Source of the DNA: Caldisericota bacterium | GTDB taxonomy: Bacteria; CG03; B21-G15 | Assembly (NCBI GenBank): GCA_003650255.1 | Contig: QMOP01000094.1 | Span: 1 to 5,682 of the forward strand | DNA: 5,682 nt | Direction: 5' to 3' | In this document: positions 3,520-5,682 of the stretch, in pieces | Position numbering within the stretch: the first letter of the stretch is position 1 | Layout: the number at the start of each line of letters is the position of its first letter | Program-made: the position numbers and the translations under genes | Notes under the pieces: model-generated | Told to the model about the DNA's origin: nothing | The model's database searches: none | Seen by the model: the letters and a program-made list of their open reading frames with translations, nothing else

Positions 3520-5682
3520 ATGAAAAGGTTAGTTTCATTATTTTTTATTTCTTTCTTAAATTTATCTTTATTCTCTTTTACTGTTTCAGTTACTGACCTC
3601 GTTGGTGAGGGAGTAGGTGGAAACACAAATCTTCCACTTCCAGCAGTAATAAAGGCAGATTCTGACTGGGTTCCATTATTTAGAATTGATATTTCAACAA
3701 ATTCAACAAATGGGGGTAGTCCTTTTTATCTAACAGAGGTAACAGCGACTCTACGAAGTCAAGCAAACTTTGATGTGAGTGAAGATATTTCAGATATTGC
3801 AATTTTTGCTGATGCAGAGAATCCCGGTTCAGGTCCAAAATGGGATGGAGATACCGTTGAGAGAAAAACTTCCACGGGCTACACGGTTTCCGGGTCTTCC
3901 CCATGGCAAATTCATATGACACCTACAACCAACAATGCAATTGGCGTTGGAACAAATACATTTTATCTATGTGTTAAAACATCTCAAAATATACAGGATG
4001 GAGACCAGTTTGACTCTATTTGGCTTGCTGCTGGACAACTTGTAATTAATATTGATAATGGAACATATGTGTATGATGTGGCTACAGATATTGGTGCTGG
4101 TTTTACAGATACCATGACTGCAGATACTGTAGAACCATCTTTTCTTTATGTTTATACACCTAATTCTGATAGTGGGACAACTGCAACAGTTGAGAATCAG
4201 GATAATGACAATGTTTATTCTGTTTCAGATGATAACACAATCATTGTGCATATTTCACTTGGTGAGGATACAAATTCTTTGAATCCAGGTAGTTATTTTT
4301 CTCTAAATGATTTAGTTGAAATAAGTTCAATTTCACTTCTTGGTTCAGGTGGTTCTGCAAATAAAGCAATGGTTTATGTTGGTGGAGGAAATGAAGAGTA
4401 TGAGATTACATATCAAATAACCTCTTCAACAATAAATCAGAATACTGATGGAACAAATCCAATTCCATTTTCAATAAGAGTAAGGGATGCTGCTGGAAAC
4501 TGGTCTAGCTGGGATTCAAGTTTTGAAGTTTATCTTGATTCAAAAACGCCTGATACTCCAAATTTAATCTCTCCTGATAATGATTCCTATATTTCAAATG
4601 TGTACCCTGCATTTGAGTGGCAGGCAATTGATGAGGCGCATCTTATGGGATATGCACTCATTATTTCAGATGTGAGTGATTTCAGCGGTTCTTTAAATAT
4701 AAAGAATTTAAGTAAGGATACATTAAGCACTCTCCTTCCTCAAAATGGAGTAGCAAACTGGGATACATACAACCTTGGTGCACTCGTGAGTGGAAGAAAG
4801 TATTACTGGGCAATTGGTGCAGAGGATCTGGCAGGACTTCAGACAAATATTACTTCTGGAAGAAGTTTTATTTATGATGGACAGGCACCTGATATAAACT
4901 GGATAGATCCTGATGCAGGAGCAACTTTAACAGATAATACTCCAACAATAGAAGCAGTAATAGGTGATTACTCTTTAAGCGGGGTTGATACAGGAACAAT
5001 TGTTATGGAGATAAAGGAGGCAGGAAGTTCTTATGTTGAGGTTTCCCCTGAAATTTCAGTCAATGGTTCATCATTTACAGTTACATATACTCCTTCTCCT
5101 CTTTCTGATGGAAGTTATACTGTGAGAATTACTGTTTCTGATAAGGTCGGAAATCAGATACAGGATACAAGAACATTCAATATTGATGCAACTCCACCAA
5201 CATTACAGGATTCTGATAATGATGGGGAGACAGATTCAACTGAGAAAGTTTCAGGAAGCGATTATCTTGACCCTTCATCAACATCTGGAAATACATCATT
5301 CTGGCCAAAGGATGGAGAAATTATAGGTCCAGCAGATTTAGAAGCAAATGACAACAAAATGATGTTCTTAATAGAAGATATTTATAATACAAATTATGCT
5401 TCAGGACCTGATATTGATGCCTCAACCATTACTATTTCAGGACCAGCAGGAACATTTGTTTTTGGAGCAAGTGATTCTCCTTATCCAAAAGTTGATTCCT
5501 CAGGTAATACTGATACAGGGCCAGGAACAGACCCAAGACATATATGGAACAGATTTAAGTGTCAGATACCGGTTCCTTTAAATACAGATGGAACAGATGA
5601 TGGAATATATACCATAACAATTATTCCAGTTGATAATGCGGGAAATATAGGAAATACTGTTAAAAGGACATTTATCTATGAT
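3520..5682 (+). CDS. Large exported multi-domain Ig-like protein, 3' end beyond window
   Basis: Reading from ATG 3520 gives 721 codons with no stop to the window edge, so the gene is incomplete at its 3' end. The N-terminus is a Sec signal peptide: M-K-R, then a hydrophobic stretch (4-20) with cleavage likely near 20-25 and no lipobox cysteine. Residues about 21-201 form a beta-rich domain I do not recognise. Three or four Ig-like/fibronectin-III-like modules follow, at about 202-339, 340-452, 453-555 and 556-721. They are delimited by T-P-D, A-P-D or T-P-P openings (343-345, 456-458, 558-560) and D-x-x-G-N-like ends (323-327, 436-440, 541-545, 705-709). The 340-452 module has the F-E-W...Y-Y-W-A-I-G-A pattern of fibronectin-like domains. 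D564-S-D-N-D-G-E-T-D572-S-T-E575 resembles a thrombospondin type 3 calcium loop. Only two cysteines are present (151, 681). The composition (Thr, Ser, Asn, Asp, Gly) suits a surface or envelope protein, perhaps an adhesin or structural layer component; no catalytic domain is visible. The anchor or sorting signal would lie outside the window. Confidence 0.88.
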   Translation, partial: MKRLVSLFFISFLNLSLFSFTVSVTDLVGEGVGGNTNLPLPAVIKADSDWVPLFRIDISTNSTNGGSPFYLTEVTATLRSQANFDVSEDISDIAIFADAENPGSGPKWDGDTVERKTSTGYTVSGSSPWQIHMTPTTNNAIGVGTNTFYLCVKTSQNIQDGDQFDSIWLAAGQLVINIDNGTYVYDVATDIGAGFTDTMTADTVEPSFLYVYTPNSDSGTTATVENQDNDNVYSVSDDNTIIVHISLGEDTNSLNPGSYFSLNDLVEISSISLLGSGGSANKAMVYVGGGNEEYEITYQITSSTINQNTDGTNPIPFSIRVRDAAGNWSSWDSSFEVYLDSKTPDTPNLISPDNDSYISNVYPAFEWQAIDEAHLMGYALIISDVSDFSGSLNIKNLSKDTLSTLLPQNGVANWDTYNLGALVSGRKYYWAIGAEDLAGLQTNITSGRSFIYDGQAPDINWIDPDAGATLTDNTPTIEAVIGDYSLSGVDTGTIVMEIKEAGSSYVEVSPEISVNGSSFTVTYTPSPLSDGSYTVRITVSDKVGNQIQDTRTFNIDATPPTLQDSDNDGETDSTEKVSGSDYLDPSSTSGNTSFWPKDGEIIGPADLEANDNKMMFLIEDIYNTNYASGPDIDASTITISGPAGTFVFGASDSPYPKVDSSGNTDTGPGTDPRHIWNRFKCQIPVPLNTDGTDDGIYTITIIPVDNAGNIGNTVKRTFIYD

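Noticed and set aside
3680..3922. Open frame on the minus strand within the secreted protein gene
   Set aside because: The + strand frame is open for 721 codons with a signal peptide and ribosome binding site; the opposite frame has no such support.
5396..5581. 61-codon + strand frame rich in Leu, Gln and Ile
   Set aside because: It is an out-of-frame reading of the Ig-like protein, with low-complexity translation and no ribosome binding site.
1..5682. CRISPR array, insertion sequence, tRNA or rRNA gene
   Set aside because: No regularly spaced repeats, terminal inverted repeats, transposase motifs, cloverleaf-like sequence or conserved rRNA stretches were found; almost all of the window is coding.

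Overview
The window is an AT-rich bacterial segment, packed with genes that all lie on the + strand. Arginine is written almost only as AGA/AGG and the third codon position is mostly A or T. I cannot name the organism. The large CCA-adding enzyme with an N-terminal DHH part and the DUF4416 neighbour are gene types I associate with deep-branching, often anaerobic or thermophilic bacteria (Thermotoga/Aquifex-like lineages, deltaproteobacteria, uncultured candidate phyla). The codon style fits such a group, but this is inference.

Positions 1-500 hold a two-gene toxin-antitoxin module: a 69-aa antitoxin overlapping by 7 nt a 90-aa RelE/ParE-family toxin with its core basic and aromatic residues in place. 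Only 12 nt later begins a tight three-gene block (513-3458) with overlaps instead of gaps. It encodes an 85-aa stand-alone EF-Tu domain-2-like protein, a DUF4416 protein that probably starts at a TTG inside its upstream neighbour, and a 728-aa fusion of a DHH/DHHA1 phosphoesterase-like part to a class II tRNA nucleotidyltransferase (CCA- or A-adding enzyme). The block has a translation/tRNA-maturation flavour and offers a guilt-by-association clue for DUF4416. Two details of the fusion stand out: there is no room for the CBS pair often found between its halves, and the DHHA1 glycine loop has Leu where His is usual.

The end of the fusion gene carries a tandem 16-bp duplication. Its second copy forms a short hairpin followed by six T, and also a perfect TTGACA box 17 nt upstream of CAAAAT, so this spot may stop the operon, start the next gene, or both.

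From 3520 to the window edge one reading frame stays open for 721 codons without a stop. It encodes the N-terminal part of a large exported protein: a signal peptide, an unrecognised beta-rich domain, several Ig-like/fibronectin-III-like modules ending in D-x-x-G-N type motifs, and one thrombospondin-type-3-like calcium-binding motif. It is probably a surface or cell-envelope protein, unrelated in function to the upstream block. A short stretch of it (about 3826-3950) has clearly different base composition and codon choice.

I see no rRNA, tRNA, CRISPR array, insertion sequence or riboswitch. The only non-coding DNA is short: 1-24, 501-512 and 3459-3519.
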